Assembly: GCA_900478215.1 (NCBI GenBank)
Contig: LS483478.1
Coordinates: 3,286,001-3,350,000 of the forward strand
DNA: 64,000 nucleotides
Origin: Salmonella enterica subsp. houtenae serovar Houten
Lineage (GTDB): Bacteria > Pseudomonadota > Gammaproteobacteria > Enterobacterales > Enterobacteriaceae
Direction of reading: 5' to 3'
Below are positions 8,804-18,954 of the stretch, piece after piece (the first letter of the stretch is position 1; each line of letters opens with the position of its first letter). Under the pieces are notes generated by a model that was not told where the DNA came from, did no database searches, and saw only the letters and a program-made list of their open reading frames with translations. A program made the translations under genes and the position numbers.

Positions 8804-9865
8804 ATGCAAGTAGAAGACTATATGAACGAGACGCCCCTTCGCCTGCTGGAGATGCTGACGCAGACGCGGGAAGATCTCTGGCGCGCGGCGCAGGCGCTAA
8901 CGGAACGCGGCGTCACCCGCATTATTCTGACAGGCTCCGGCACGTCATACCACGGCGCGCTGACCGCTCGCGCGTTTATGCAGCGCTGGTGTGCATTGCC
9001 GGTGGATGTCTGCTGGCCGTTTATGCTTGACGATGAGACGCTTGCCCGCAGCGGCAAGGCGCTGGTTGTCGGCATCTCCCAGGGCGGCGGCAGCCTCTCA
9101 ACGCTGGCGGCGATGGAGCGCGCCCGCGATGTCGGTCATGTCACCGCCTCAATGGCTGGCGTGACGCCTGCAACTATCGACCGGGCGGCGGATTATATCC
9201 TTACCGTTCCCTGCGGCGAAGAAACCGCTGGCGCGAAAACAAAAGGCTATCACTGCACAGTGCTCAATTTAATGCTGCTGGCGCTCGCCGTCGCCGGGCG
9301 GCAACAGCGGCTGGACGGCGAACAGCGACGGTCACTGCTGCTGCGGATGGAAAAGACCTTTAACCACCTGCCCGCGCTGATTACCGCCTCGCAGGCGTGG
9401 ACGCAAACCAATGCGCTGGCGCTGCGCGATAGCGCAGATATTCGTCTGACCGGCCCGGCAACGCTGTTCGGTACGGTGCAGGAGGGAGCGCTCAAAATGC
9501 TGGAGACGTTGCGCTGCCCAGTATCGGGCTACGAATTTGAGGAGTTTATTCACGGTATTTACAATGCCTTTAATGCGCAATCCGCACTCATTATGCTCGA
9601 CCCGCAGCCTGACGCGCGTCAGGATCGGCTGGCGCAAATACTCGGTGACTGGACGCCGTCTATTTACCGCATCGGCCCGCAGGTAGAAAATAATGGTCTG
9701 AATCTGAATTTCCCGTTTATCAATGATGAGGACTTCGCCGTCTTTGAATATATCATTCCGCTACAAATGCTATGTGCGATATTACCCCCGCAAAAAGGCA
9801 TTAATCCAGCGATACCCAAAGACCCGCAATTTCATCAGAAAATGAAAAGTAAGCAAGAAATTTAA
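8804..9865 (+). CDS. gfrE: SIS-domain deglycase, probably glucoselysine-6-phosphate deglycase
   Basis: A 353-residue sugar isomerase (SIS) protein with two SIS folds, related to the isomerase half of GlmS and to FrlB. The sugar-phosphate loop TGSGTSYHGALTA is visible near residues 46-58, and a second SIS motif precedes the EFIHGIYNAF segment. The Salmonella operon is reported to encode separate deglycases for glucoselysine-6-P and fructoselysine-6-P. Assignment of this one to glucoselysine-6-P follows that naming as I recall it. ATG at 8804 was chosen over 8786 because GAGAGG sits 8 bases upstream. Confidence 0.8.
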   Translation: MQVEDYMNETPLRLLEMLTQTREDLWRAAQALTERGVTRIILTGSGTSYHGALTARAFMQRWCALPVDVCWPFMLDDETLARSGKALVVGISQGGGSLSTLAAMERARDVGHVTASMAGVTPATIDRAADYILTVPCGEETAGAKTKGYHCTVLNLMLLALAVAGRQQRLDGEQRRSLLLRMEKTFNHLPALITASQAWTQTNALALRDSADIRLTGPATLFGTVQEGALKMLETLRCPVSGYEFEEFIHGIYNAFNAQSALIMLDPQPDARQDRLAQILGDWTPSIYRIGPQVENNGLNLNFPFINDEDFAVFEYIIPLQMLCAILPPQKGINPAIPKDPQFHQKMKSKQEI

Positions 9866-9931
9866 TTTTTATTAATGCTCGTTATTATCCGCGCTGTTGC
9901 GGAGGACGCGCTACACGCTAAGGAGATAAAT

Positions 9932-10918
9932 ATGTCTGTTGCTCATGAAAACGCCCGCCGTATTATTAGTGATATTTTAGGTAAACAAAACATTGAACAC
10001 GTCTGGTTTGTCGGCTGCGGCGGTTCATTAACTGGCTTCTGGCCAGGAAAATACTTTCTGAACTGTGAAGCATCAAAACTGGCTGTCGGTTATATCACCA
10101 GTAATGAATTTGTCCACGCCACGCCAAAAGCGTTAGGAAAAAATAGCGTCGTTATTCTCGCATCGCAGCAGGGCAATACCGCGGAAACCGTCGCAGCCGC
10201 CCGCGTGGCGCGTGAAAAAGGGGCGGCGACCATCGGTCTGGTTTACCAACCTAACACGCCGTTGTGCGCGCACAGCGATTACGTCATTGAATATCAGTGG
10301 GCACGTTATCCGGAAACGGTCGACCCTGTGCAGCAAAAAGCCGCATACAGCCTGTGGCTGGCGCTGGAAATTCTCGCCCAAACAGAGGGCTATGCGAAAT
10401 ACCATGAGTTAGTCAGCGCGTTTGGGCGCTTTAGCGACGTTGTTCACAGAGCCCAGCGGCAAGCACAAGAAGACGCTCAGCGTTTCGCCGCCGAATGGAA
10501 AGATGAGAAAGTCATCTATATGATGGGCAGCGGCCCCTCTTTCGGTGCTGCACATCAGGAGTCTATCTGTATTCTGCTGGAAATGCAGTGGATCAACTCC
10601 GCCAGCATACATAGCGGAGAGTATTTCCACGGACCGTTCGAAATCACCGAGCCGGGCACACCGTTTATTTTGCTGCAAAGCCGTGGTCGCACTCGCCCAC
10701 TGGACGATCGCGCGATTCGCTTTATTGAACGCTACCAGGGAAAATTGCAGTTGATCGATGCGGATAAACTCGGTATTCAGGATCTGCCCACCGACGTTGG
10801 CGAATACTTCTGCGGCCTGCTGCACAACTGTGTGCTGGACGTTTATAACCTCGCTCTGGCGACAGCCCGTAACCATCCACTGACCACCCGCCGGTATATG
10901 TGGAAAGTTGAATATTAA
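9932..10918 (+). CDS. gfrF: SIS-domain deglycase, probably fructoselysine-6-phosphate deglycase
   Basis: A 328-residue SIS-fold protein that hydrolyses the phosphorylated Amadori product to lysine and glucose 6-phosphate. It resembles E. coli FrlB: an FVGCGGSLTGFWP sugar-phosphate loop near the N-terminus, the GEYFHGPFEITEPGTPF segment and a C-terminus ending RRYMWKVEY. ATG at 9932 follows an AAGGAG. The longer frame from 9875 lacks a ribosome-binding site. It is the last gene of the gfr operon and is followed by a BIME. Confidence 0.83.
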   Translation: MSVAHENARRIISDILGKQNIEHVWFVGCGGSLTGFWPGKYFLNCEASKLAVGYITSNEFVHATPKALGKNSVVILASQQGNTAETVAAARVAREKGAATIGLVYQPNTPLCAHSDYVIEYQWARYPETVDPVQQKAAYSLWLALEILAQTEGYAKYHELVSAFGRFSDVVHRAQRQAQEDAQRFAAEWKDEKVIYMMGSGPSFGAAHQESICILLEMQWINSASIHSGEYFHGPFEITEPGTPFILLQSRGRTRPLDDRAIRFIERYQGKLQLIDADKLGIQDLPTDVGEYFCGLLHNCVLDVYNLALATARNHPLTTRRYMWKVEY

Positions 10919-10925
10919 TATTTAT

Positions 10926-11001
10926 GCCGGATGGCGGCTTCGCTTTATCCAGCCTACAAAGCGTATCATCTGTAGGCCTGATAAGCGTAGCGCCATCCGG
11001 C
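10926..11001. repeat. REP/BIME element after gfrF
   Basis: Two inverted REP-type units, GCCGGATGGCG... and ...CGCCATCCGGC, enclose a pair of complementary CCTAC / GTAGG segments. It lies between the convergent gfrF and gfrR, the usual place for REP elements, where they can stabilise mRNA 3' ends. Confidence 0.85.
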
Positions 11002-11049
11002 CTTTCGTCTGCGGGGCGCTAGCGCCCCTTTTTCTCTTAACTACCACTG

Positions 11050-13773
11050 CTACCAGCGAAAATCCTCTATCCGTAATTCGAAAATATCGTGGATATAGCC
11101 AATTTCCGCTACCGGTAGCGCCACGCTATAAAGAATTTTCAACCGCTGAAACGAATGATTTACCATCGCAATAAAATCGCCATGTTGCTCGTTAAATTCC
11201 GTCAGGTTTTTATAGTGGGTAATTTCATTGCGCATGACCAGTCGTTCAATCATGCAGCTCAAATGAACATATAAACTAATAATCAAATTATTATTAAAAC
11301 TGAAACCCAACGTATTTTGCCATTCGGCAATAATTGTTTCGATATGCCCCATCGTCTTACTGGCATTAAGAATGGTCAGCGAATTAACCACATTATGCAA
11401 CGAAAATTCGCGGACCATATTTTTATTAATTAACGCAATTTGTTTATCGTTAAGATAACCGCTTAATAACTGACTTAAATGCGCGAATCCCTGCTCGCCC
11501 AACAGCTCTTCAATACCTACCCAGGGAGTGCCCGCCAGTTGCGGGTCAATGGTGCCGACAACCGCAATCACTTCATACTGATTCAGCAACGGGGCCGCCA
11601 TCCGGCTGTTTTTCAGGCGGGTATATTCACAGGCGATAATATTAATATCAAAGTCGGTCAACTGACTTTTTTCCATCAAATTTTTAAATTTAAACGCCGT
11701 CCCGATGCCGGTAATACAGGTCACCAGCAACGCGCGCGCTTTTTTCTGCGCGGGCCAGAAGACATCCCAGCGCGACTGATTCAGCGGGACGATCTCTTCA
11801 GCGATCTGCTCGATGTTTTTTTGCAGCGCGATCTCGCTGGCGACGTTCAGCGCCAGACGCGTCGTAACGTTATCGACCACCACTAGCGGACCATGAATTA
11901 CGCTCAAAAGCGCCTCGGCGATCTCTTTGGTGTATCCCATATCGATCAACACCATGACGCCTGCACGGGTATCAGTATGCTGGAGATAATCGACAATGGC
12001 CCGGCTGACATCGCTAAACGCGACCTCCATCGGCATATCCATCGCATGATAAATCTTTTCGCCAATCAGACGGTTCGCCACGCCTGCAATGCTGCTGGCG
12101 GTCGAATAACCATGTGCGATGATCAACGCTTTTACCTTACCGCCGCTGGTGGCGTCAATGGCATTACTGACGATGGCCGCCACGACCAGTCTGTCGAGCG
12201 TGTCGATCAACAAATCGTATTTATTATTTACCACGTCCAGCAGTTTTTGCGCCACACGCTGCGCCAGCCCCGGCGCCTCCTCCAGCCAGCGCAGCATCAC
12301 ATGGCGAACCGATGCCTCCACTGGCGTTAACGGCAGGCTGGTAAGGTAACGTCCGGTGAGATAAGCGAATTCCGCATTCAGTTCAAGATCGTAATGTGCG
12401 GCAATCGCTTTCCCGACATCTTCAATAAAACGCAGCCGCTTGTCCTGACGAACGCGAGGGCTCTCTTTATTCATTAACGCATCGAGATATAACGTAAGGT
12501 TCTGATAGACCAGCTTATCAAACGTCCGCGCGGTAATATTCTCCTGCGTCAGCTCTTCGCACAGGCCGCAAATATTTTCCATCAACCGTAAATATTCCTG
12601 ATGCTGACCGGAAACCAGCGGAAAAACGCCACCTTCGCGATAAATCATGACGCGTTCCGCCGCCAGCGGAACGGTAAAGGGCACCTCCATCAGCAGACGA
12701 TCCGGCAGTTGCCCGGCTTTTACCTTCAGTACCCCATCGTCACGCTGGCCGAAAGTCCAGGCGCTAGCGCAAATATTGCGAATGAGATTTTCCAGGCCGC
12801 CGACATTCCCTTCCAGCGTCTCCTGCATCAGTTGGCTGATAATTTCACTATCCAGCGACAAATCGTGATGAAGACGCTGCGCCTCGCGACGGAAAAAATG
12901 GTGAATAAACGCCAGCCGCTCATACTGTCCGCGCTCCGCGATGGGTAGAATTTTGACAATGACCGGTATCCGGCGAATAAATGTCGCCAGAAAGTGCTTT
13001 TCCAGATCTTCGGTAGAGGCGAATATCAGGCGTACCGTGGCGTTGCGTTCAGCGCTGCTTTCGCCTAAGCGACGCCAGGTACCGTTATCCATAAAATGGA
13101 ACAGCTTTTCCTGCCCTTCCGGCGGTAAACGGTGCACTTCATCGATAAACAATACGCCGCCATTACTGGTCTCAATTAACCCGGATATCGCTCTGTCTGC
13201 GCCAGTAAACGCACCTTTGGCATGACCAAACAATTTTGACGTCAGCAATTCCGGGTTATTAGCATACTCAGCACAGTTAAACACGGTAAAGGGCGCCTCC
13301 GGGGGCAAAATGCCCTGCTCGATGGCGTACTGCCAAAGCTGACGCGCCAAAAAACTTTTTCCTGTCCCCGTCGGGCCGCGCAGCAGCAAAGGCAAGCCCG
13401 CGCCGGGATAACTGATCGCCGCCTTACACTGACGCAGGGATTCCTGCAAGCTGCCCTGCGCGCCAATGAGCAGCTCCAGACTATCCTGCCGCTCCGCGCA
13501 CAGCGCCTGGATGGACGCGTAATCCCCCTGTCGAACCGCCAGTCGGTGGTGACGACGTAGCGCCTCGACGGGCAGGAACAGCACCGGACGGCTATTCACT
13601 TTGACCACCCGCTGCTCACGATGCAAGTTATTAAGATGGTGACTAATAATGCTGCGTTTTTGCCTGAGACTGTCGGCTATCGCCATTGCGCTAAACCCAC
13701 CTAACGCGTCGGCTGTTAGTGAACATCCGGCCAGCCGTAGCTCCAACTGACGAAATATGGATTCTTTATTCAT
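11050..13773 (-). CDS. gfrR: LevR-type sigma-54-dependent PTS regulator of gfr
   Basis: A 907-residue sigma-54 activator of the LevR/MtlR type. The order is an N-terminal helix-turn-helix (about 1-60), an AAA+ domain with Walker A GPTGTGKS at 133-140 and the sigma-54 contact loop GAFTGA at 187-192, then PRD and EIIA/EIIB-like modules to the C-terminus. PRD and EIIA modules let PTS phosphorylation report on substrate and energy state. The start at 13773 gives the MNKESIFRQLELRL N-terminus. The gene converges on the gfr operon, whose sigma-54 promoter it should activate. Confidence 0.9.
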   Translation of the reverse strand: MNKESIFRQLELRLAGCSLTADALGGFSAMAIADSLRQKRSIISHHLNNLHREQRVVKVNSRPVLFLPVEALRRHHRLAVRQGDYASIQALCAERQDSLELLIGAQGSLQESLRQCKAAISYPGAGLPLLLRGPTGTGKSFLARQLWQYAIEQGILPPEAPFTVFNCAEYANNPELLTSKLFGHAKGAFTGADRAISGLIETSNGGVLFIDEVHRLPPEGQEKLFHFMDNGTWRRLGESSAERNATVRLIFASTEDLEKHFLATFIRRIPVIVKILPIAERGQYERLAFIHHFFRREAQRLHHDLSLDSEIISQLMQETLEGNVGGLENLIRNICASAWTFGQRDDGVLKVKAGQLPDRLLMEVPFTVPLAAERVMIYREGGVFPLVSGQHQEYLRLMENICGLCEELTQENITARTFDKLVYQNLTLYLDALMNKESPRVRQDKRLRFIEDVGKAIAAHYDLELNAEFAYLTGRYLTSLPLTPVEASVRHVMLRWLEEAPGLAQRVAQKLLDVVNNKYDLLIDTLDRLVVAAIVSNAIDATSGGKVKALIIAHGYSTASSIAGVANRLIGEKIYHAMDMPMEVAFSDVSRAIVDYLQHTDTRAGVMVLIDMGYTKEIAEALLSVIHGPLVVVDNVTTRLALNVASEIALQKNIEQIAEEIVPLNQSRWDVFWPAQKKARALLVTCITGIGTAFKFKNLMEKSQLTDFDINIIACEYTRLKNSRMAAPLLNQYEVIAVVGTIDPQLAGTPWVGIEELLGEQGFAHLSQLLSGYLNDKQIALINKNMVREFSLHNVVNSLTILNASKTMGHIETIIAEWQNTLGFSFNNNLIISLYVHLSCMIERLVMRNEITHYKNLTEFNEQHGDFIAMVNHSFQRLKILYSVALPVAEIGYIHDIFELRIEDFRW

Positions 13774-13939
13774 ACCTGCGCCCCGCCAAAAACGTAAATT
13801 CCGCTTATACGATAATTTACAAACGGCGTCACAGGCTTCACCCACATTTTTGAAAATACTTACTTTTTATAAAATTTACCGTTTCGCTTTCCGCTCATCG
13901 TGTCACGAACAAGCGGGGTCTGCCCTCCCTGGCGTGTCA

Positions 13940-15910
13940 TCAAAATCGTGCGCTAACCCCAACGTTATAACGGGTTTGATTGCCATCGCTTAACCCTGCC
14001 GTTTGCGCCAGCCCGGCGAAAGCGGATACCGTTGCCGACAGCGGAAAATCTGCGCCAATCGCGATATCAACCCAGTTTTTATCCTGCGCTTTGCCGGTGC
14101 GACTAAACGTCAGCACGGTCGATTTAAGGCCGCCGTTCGCCACATACGTATCATCGCCAAACTGGCGGCGATAATTAATCTGCGCCCAGGAATGAATGAC
14201 GCTGTCGCGAAGATCCAGACGCCAACCAGCGCTACCCACCTGCGAGTGGGCGTTTTGGTCGCCAAAACGCATTGATGTACTGGTATTGAGCTTCTCGCTA
14301 TAACCATTAACGTGGCTGTAATCCCATGCATATTGCAGCATTGGTCCGGTCGTTAACCACGGCATCACGACAAAATCGTAACCGCTGGTTAACCTCGCGC
14401 CCCATAGCCGACCGTTGGTTTCGCCCTCTTCCACGCGTCTTAGCATACCGAGCGTTATACTGCGCTGAATGTTACTGAATTTAGCGGACAGATAGTGTAA
14501 ATCGCCATCCAGCCACGCCTGCCCGGCGCGTAAATGGCTGAATACGGCGGCCTGAAAACCGCGGGCGTCATAACGATAATGATCGTCAGGACGTTGCTTA
14601 TCCAGAGAACCGGCTATCAGCCCTCCCAGCAGTACCTGCTCGTTAAGCTGATAATCGACGCCAACCGTCAGAGTATTATGATTACCGTGACCCTCGGCCT
14701 CATTATTATCATACCGTTGATATCCCCCGCTGTAGCCGCCGAACATGCCCAGCGAACCGACAGGATTTTCCCCCTGACGAAGCTGCTGATAACGGCTGTC
14801 AAGCGTGGTACGACTGCCTTGCGCCATCGACTGAACGCTTTGGTTCAGGTATGTCGCCTGTACCGGCGCGGCAATGATCGACTGGATATATTGCGCGATA
14901 ATGGTATGGACCTGCGGACCGGGATGTAAATGATCGGCAAACAGATAGTCCTGCGATGCATTAAATCCCGGCATTGTCGAGGAGCACGCCGAGGCGGATA
15001 CGCCCGGCGGGCAGGCCATACCTACGGTATTTGTCAGACCAAACGCCTGCGGGTTGGCAAGAATTTCCTTAAAGAGGCCGTTGATATCGGCACGGGCTAT
15101 ATTGCCGCCGTGTTGCGCCAGGCCCTTCTCTTCCGTCTGATTATAATAATCGGTCAGGGCTGAGGCCTGAGCCGCCGCCGCTTCATAGCCCGCCAGCAGT
15201 TGCTTAACGATCAGTTGCTGAATAAACGGGTCACGGCTTACCGTGGCAGCCGCCGCCAGCAACGCCTTGCGGATCGCCTGTTGCCGGCTGGCGGGATCGG
15301 GCGTCTGTCCCGCCGCCAGCGCGTCTAACGCCGCCTTTAGCGCCGGGGGCGCCGCTGCGCCCAGCCCGGCGGTGATTACCGCCTCCAGAAGCATTGGCGT
15401 CGCACTAATGTCCGGTACGTTTGGCACCACGACCAGCCCGGCGCCGGCATCCAGTAACAGCCCTACCTGCGCCGCCGCGTTAGTGGCGCTATTACCGGCT
15501 ATTTGCCGCGCCATGGTAGGTTGCGTCATGGCCGCCGCCAGATCGTTTCCGCCGACCCAATGAATATACAAACCGTTGCGATCGGCTTTTCCTCCCGTTT
15601 TGGCAAGCCACTGCCGAACCTGATCCGCCGTATTATCCTGGGGATTTAATTTCGGCGTCGCCGTCGCGCCACCGGCAGCATAATTAGAACCGCCTTTGCT
15701 GGAAGGGCGTAACGTCAGCCCATATCGGTCGGCTAACTGCTCGTCGTAGAGCTTATTTTGACCACTATCCCAGGTCCAGCGACCATTATTCCCGGTATCG
15801 CTAAGGCTATCGCCAAATACCGTGAGTGAGTCAAATGCATAGACAGATAATGGCGTGGTCAGCGCCAGCGAGAGTATGTGGTGTTTTACCAGGGTACGCT
15901 TTCGGGTCAT
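13940..15910 (-). CDS. apeE: Outer-membrane esterase autotransporter ApeE
   Basis: ApeE is the Salmonella outer-membrane acylester hydrolase, a GDSL esterase carried by an autotransporter barrel. The protein is 656 residues, its known length. It has a signal peptide ending near VYAF, the catalytic GDSL block FGDSLSDTGNN, a downstream DHLHPG block carrying the catalytic Asp and His, and a C-terminal barrel ending in GVSARF. The upstream in-frame ATG was rejected because the peptide from 15910 begins with a proper signal sequence. ApeE is known to be phosphate-regulated through PhoB. I could not identify a convincing Pho box by eye. Confidence 0.95.
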   Translation of the reverse strand: MTRKRTLVKHHILSLALTTPLSVYAFDSLTVFGDSLSDTGNNGRWTWDSGQNKLYDEQLADRYGLTLRPSSKGGSNYAAGGATATPKLNPQDNTADQVRQWLAKTGGKADRNGLYIHWVGGNDLAAAMTQPTMARQIAGNSATNAAAQVGLLLDAGAGLVVVPNVPDISATPMLLEAVITAGLGAAAPPALKAALDALAAGQTPDPASRQQAIRKALLAAAATVSRDPFIQQLIVKQLLAGYEAAAAQASALTDYYNQTEEKGLAQHGGNIARADINGLFKEILANPQAFGLTNTVGMACPPGVSASACSSTMPGFNASQDYLFADHLHPGPQVHTIIAQYIQSIIAAPVQATYLNQSVQSMAQGSRTTLDSRYQQLRQGENPVGSLGMFGGYSGGYQRYDNNEAEGHGNHNTLTVGVDYQLNEQVLLGGLIAGSLDKQRPDDHYRYDARGFQAAVFSHLRAGQAWLDGDLHYLSAKFSNIQRSITLGMLRRVEEGETNGRLWGARLTSGYDFVVMPWLTTGPMLQYAWDYSHVNGYSEKLNTSTSMRFGDQNAHSQVGSAGWRLDLRDSVIHSWAQINYRRQFGDDTYVANGGLKSTVLTFSRTGKAQDKNWVDIAIGADFPLSATVSAFAGLAQTAGLSDGNQTRYNVGVSARF

Positions 15911-16271
15911 CCCATGTTCCTTAGTGTTATTGTTGGTAGGTACGACGGTACAAATCATCATCCGACAGAGACATTGCCGCTATTTTAAGTGCCCCATATA
16001 AAGGGGAATTAAACACAGGCACGTAATCTGTTGCTATCGCGGTAACATGGACGATATTTTCATCCATTGTTTACGGACTGGCACCTGTTCAAAAAGGGGT
16101 TCCAGCGTAAAATAACGACGTTTATGGGGCGCTGGATAAAATATAGCGTATGGATAAACACAGAAGCATTGTTACCCGTCTCCTCTCGGTTATGTCTGAA
16201 GCGCAGGCGTCCTGATTTGCATAAATGCCATCCAGCAGTCATCATAGGCTGCTGTTTATAAAGGAGAGATT
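15911..16271. other. apeE-ybdG divergent intergenic region
   Basis: About 360 bases between two divergent genes, expected to hold both promoters. A small hairpin CAGCAG...CTGCTG lies at 16233-16254, just before the ybdG ribosome-binding site AAGGAGAG. The only open frames are short overlapping ones with no family resemblance. No gene is called. Confidence 0.5.
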
Positions 16272-17519
16272 ATGCAGGAATTGATATCCCAGGTAGAAGA
16301 TTTAGCGGGTATTGAAATGAATCACACCACGTCGCTGGTGATGATAGTGGGTATTATTTTTCTGACGGCTGTTGTCGTGCATATTATTTTGCACTGGATA
16401 GTACTGCGCGCTTTTGAAAAACGCGCCAGCGCCAGTTCCCGCCTGTGGCTGCAAATTATCACCCAGAATAAATTATTTCATCGTCTGGCTTTTACGCTGC
16501 AAGGCATCATTGTCCATATTCAGGCCGCACTCTGGCTACAAAAAAGCAGTGGGGCTGAGGATATCCTGACGATCTGCGCGCAGCTATGGATTATGACCTA
16601 TGCCCTGCTGTCGTTATTTTCTCTGCTGGATGTAATTCTCAACCTGTCGCAAAAATGGCCCGCCGCCTCTCAACTGCCGCTAAAAGGAATATTTCAGGGC
16701 ATTAAGCTGATCGGCGCGATTATTGTCGGCATTTTGATGATCTCACTGCTGATTGGCCAGTCACCGACGATTTTAATCAGCGGCCTGGGCGCGATGGCTG
16801 CCGTGTTAATGTTGGTCTTTAAAGACCCGATTCTTGGGCTGGTTGCCGGCATACAGCTTTCCGCCAACGATATGCTCAAACTGGGCGACTGGCTGGAGAT
16901 GCCGAAATATGGCGCAGATGGCGCAGTCATTGATATTGGTTTAACCACGGTAAAAGTGCGCAACTGGGATAATACCATCACCACCATTCCCACCTGGTCG
17001 CTGGTTTCCGATTCCTTTAAAAACTGGAGCGGCATGTCTGCGTCCGGCGGACGCCGGATTAAACGCAGCATTAATATTGATGCGACCAGCATCCACTTCC
17101 TGGATGACGATGAAAAACAGCGACTGTTAACCACGTACCTGTTAAAGCCATACCTTACCAACCGTCATCAGGAGATCGATGAATGGAATAAACAGCTTGA
17201 TGCGCCGGAATCAGCCTTAAATCACCGCCGCATGACCAATATCGGGACATTTCGCGCTTATCTGAACGAATATTTACGTCACCATCCGCGCATTCGTAAA
17301 GATATGACGCTGATGGTGCGCCAACTGGCGCCTGACGATCATGGTTTACCAATAGAGATCTATGCCTTTACCAATACCGTCGTGTGGCTGGAATATGAGA
17401 GCATTCAGGCCGACATTTTCGACCATATTTTTGCTGTAGTGGAAGAGTTCGGCTTGCGCATCCATCAGACGCCGACCGGCAGTGATATTCGTGCGCTGTC
17501 AGGGGCATTAACGCATTAA
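16272..17519 (+). CDS. ybdG: MscS-family mechanosensitive channel YbdG
   Basis: A 415-residue inner-membrane protein of the MscS superfamily. E. coli YbdG (MscM-type) contributes a low-conductance activity and helps survival of mild hyperosmotic stress. Several N-terminal transmembrane helices are followed by the pore-lining TM3-like segment, rich in Gly and Ala (LISGLGAMAAVLMLVFKDPI, about residues 171-190), and then a soluble beta domain. The start has a strong AAGGAGAG. Its 3' end faces pheP. Confidence 0.92.
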   Translation: MQELISQVEDLAGIEMNHTTSLVMIVGIIFLTAVVVHIILHWIVLRAFEKRASASSRLWLQIITQNKLFHRLAFTLQGIIVHIQAALWLQKSSGAEDILTICAQLWIMTYALLSLFSLLDVILNLSQKWPAASQLPLKGIFQGIKLIGAIIVGILMISLLIGQSPTILISGLGAMAAVLMLVFKDPILGLVAGIQLSANDMLKLGDWLEMPKYGADGAVIDIGLTTVKVRNWDNTITTIPTWSLVSDSFKNWSGMSASGGRRIKRSINIDATSIHFLDDDEKQRLLTTYLLKPYLTNRHQEIDEWNKQLDAPESALNHRRMTNIGTFRAYLNEYLRHHPRIRKDMTLMVRQLAPDDHGLPIEIYAFTNTVVWLEYESIQADIFDHIFAVVEEFGLRIHQTPTGSDIRALSGALTH

Positions 17520-17525
17520 TAGACT

Positions 17526-17552
17526 GCCCGATCGCATAACATGGGATCGGGC
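17526..17552. terminator. Hairpin between convergent ybdG and pheP
   Basis: An 8-bp perfect inverted repeat GCCCGATC / GATCGGGC with an 11-base loop sits between the two convergent genes. It lacks a T tract on the exit side of either strand, so it may act as an mRNA end-protecting stem rather than an intrinsic terminator. Confidence 0.45.
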
Positions 17553-17559
17553 CAAAAAG

Positions 17560-18954
17560 TTAACGGGTCTTACGGCGCAGCACCTTAAACACGATAAACA
17601 GAAAAACAATCCATACCGGCAGTAAAATTGCCGACAATCGCATATCGTCCATGGTACACATTAACACCAGAATCAGCGCCAGAAACGCAATGCATAAATA
17701 GTTTCCGACGGGATAGAGCAGCGCCTTAAATTGCGTTTCGCGCCCTTGACGGCGCATCGCCGCGCGAAAACGTAAATGCGCGAGACAGATCATTATCCAG
17801 TTCAACAATAACGTCGCGACAACCAGCGCCATCAACAGGCTAAACGCTTTCTGCGGCAGCAGATAGTTTAGCAGTACCACCAGCGAAGTAATCGCCCCGG
17901 AAAGCATCAGCGAGTTCACCGGCACGCCGCGATGGCTGACACGGGTTAAAAATTTCGGCGCATTACCTTGTACAGACAGGCCAAACAGCATTCGGCTATT
18001 TGAATAAACGCCGCTGTTATACACCGATAGCGACGCGACCAGAATAACGAAATTCAGCGCCGACGCTACCACATTACTGTCCAGATTATGGAAGATCATT
18101 ACAAAGGGGCTACTGTTGGATTTCACCTCCACCCACGGATAGAGCGCCAGCAAAACCACCAGCGAACCAATGTAGAACAGTAAAATACGGTATACCACCT
18201 GATTAACTGCTTTCGGGATAGTTTTTTGCGGATCGCGCGCTTCCGCTGCGGTAATACCGATCAGCTCCAGTCCGCCAAAAGAAAACATAATCACCGCCAG
18301 CGACAGAAGCAAACCATGCCAGCCGGTAGCGAAGAAGCCGTCATAACGCCAAAGGTTATCAATACTGGCATGTTCACCGCCGTGACCGGAAAATAGCAGC
18401 CACAGACCAAAACCTATCATGCCGATAATCGCCAGCACTTTAATCAGCGCGAACCAGAATTCCGTTTCGCCATACAAACGTACGTTCACCAGATTCACGG
18501 CATTAATGATAATAAAAAACGCCGCCGCCCATATCCACGTTGGTACGCCAGGCAGCCAGTACTGCATATAGATGCCCGCCGCGGTCAGCTCCGCCATCCC
18601 GACCAGCACAAACATGGCCCAATAGTTCCAGCCCGACAAAAAGCCCGCAAACGGCCCCCAATATTTCCAGGCGAAGTGGGCAAACGATCCGGAAACCGGC
18701 TCCTCCACGACCATTTCACCCAACTGGCGCATAATAAGAAAAGCGATAATCCCGGCAACGCCGTAGCCCAACAAAACAGCCGGCCCCGCCATCTGAATCG
18801 CCGGGCCGATGCCCAGAAACAGTCCGGTGCCAATGGCGCCGCCCAGCGCAATGAGCTGAATATGACGGTTTTGCAACCCCCGCTGAAGCGTCGGTTCATT
18901 CTTCGACGCGGCATCCGACACGCTGGCGCCGGATGCAGTTGACGCGTTTTTCAC
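17560..18954 (-). CDS. pheP: Phenylalanine permease PheP
   Basis: PheP is the phenylalanine-specific proton symporter of the amino acid-polyamine-organocation superfamily (AAT family). It is 464 residues with 12 predicted transmembrane helices. The conserved start of TM1, GGAIGTGLFLGIG, is near residues 38-50, and the sequence follows E. coli PheP closely throughout, apart from a few extra residues in the N-terminal tail. In E. coli the gene next to pheP is cusA; here the cusA relic is displaced to about 24 kb. Confidence 0.96.
   Translation of the reverse strand: MKNASTASGASVSDAASKNEPTLQRGLQNRHIQLIALGGAIGTGLFLGIGPAIQMAGPAVLLGYGVAGIIAFLIMRQLGEMVVEEPVSGSFAHFAWKYWGPFAGFLSGWNYWAMFVLVGMAELTAAGIYMQYWLPGVPTWIWAAAFFIIINAVNLVNVRLYGETEFWFALIKVLAIIGMIGFGLWLLFSGHGGEHASIDNLWRYDGFFATGWHGLLLSLAVIMFSFGGLELIGITAAEARDPQKTIPKAVNQVVYRILLFYIGSLVVLLALYPWVEVKSNSSPFVMIFHNLDSNVVASALNFVILVASLSVYNSGVYSNSRMLFGLSVQGNAPKFLTRVSHRGVPVNSLMLSGAITSLVVLLNYLLPQKAFSLLMALVVATLLLNWIMICLAHLRFRAAMRRQGRETQFKALLYPVGNYLCIAFLALILVLMCTMDDMRLSAILLPVWIVFLFIVFKVLRRKTR

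Noticed and set aside
11893..12330. Plus-strand open frames opposite gfrR and other long genes
   Set aside because: They are shadows of real genes on the other strand; the real frames have clear domains and conserved lengths.
15000..15600. GC-rich plus-strand frames antisense to apeE
   Set aside because: Their composition mirrors the Ala-rich esterase domain of apeE; no start signals or families.
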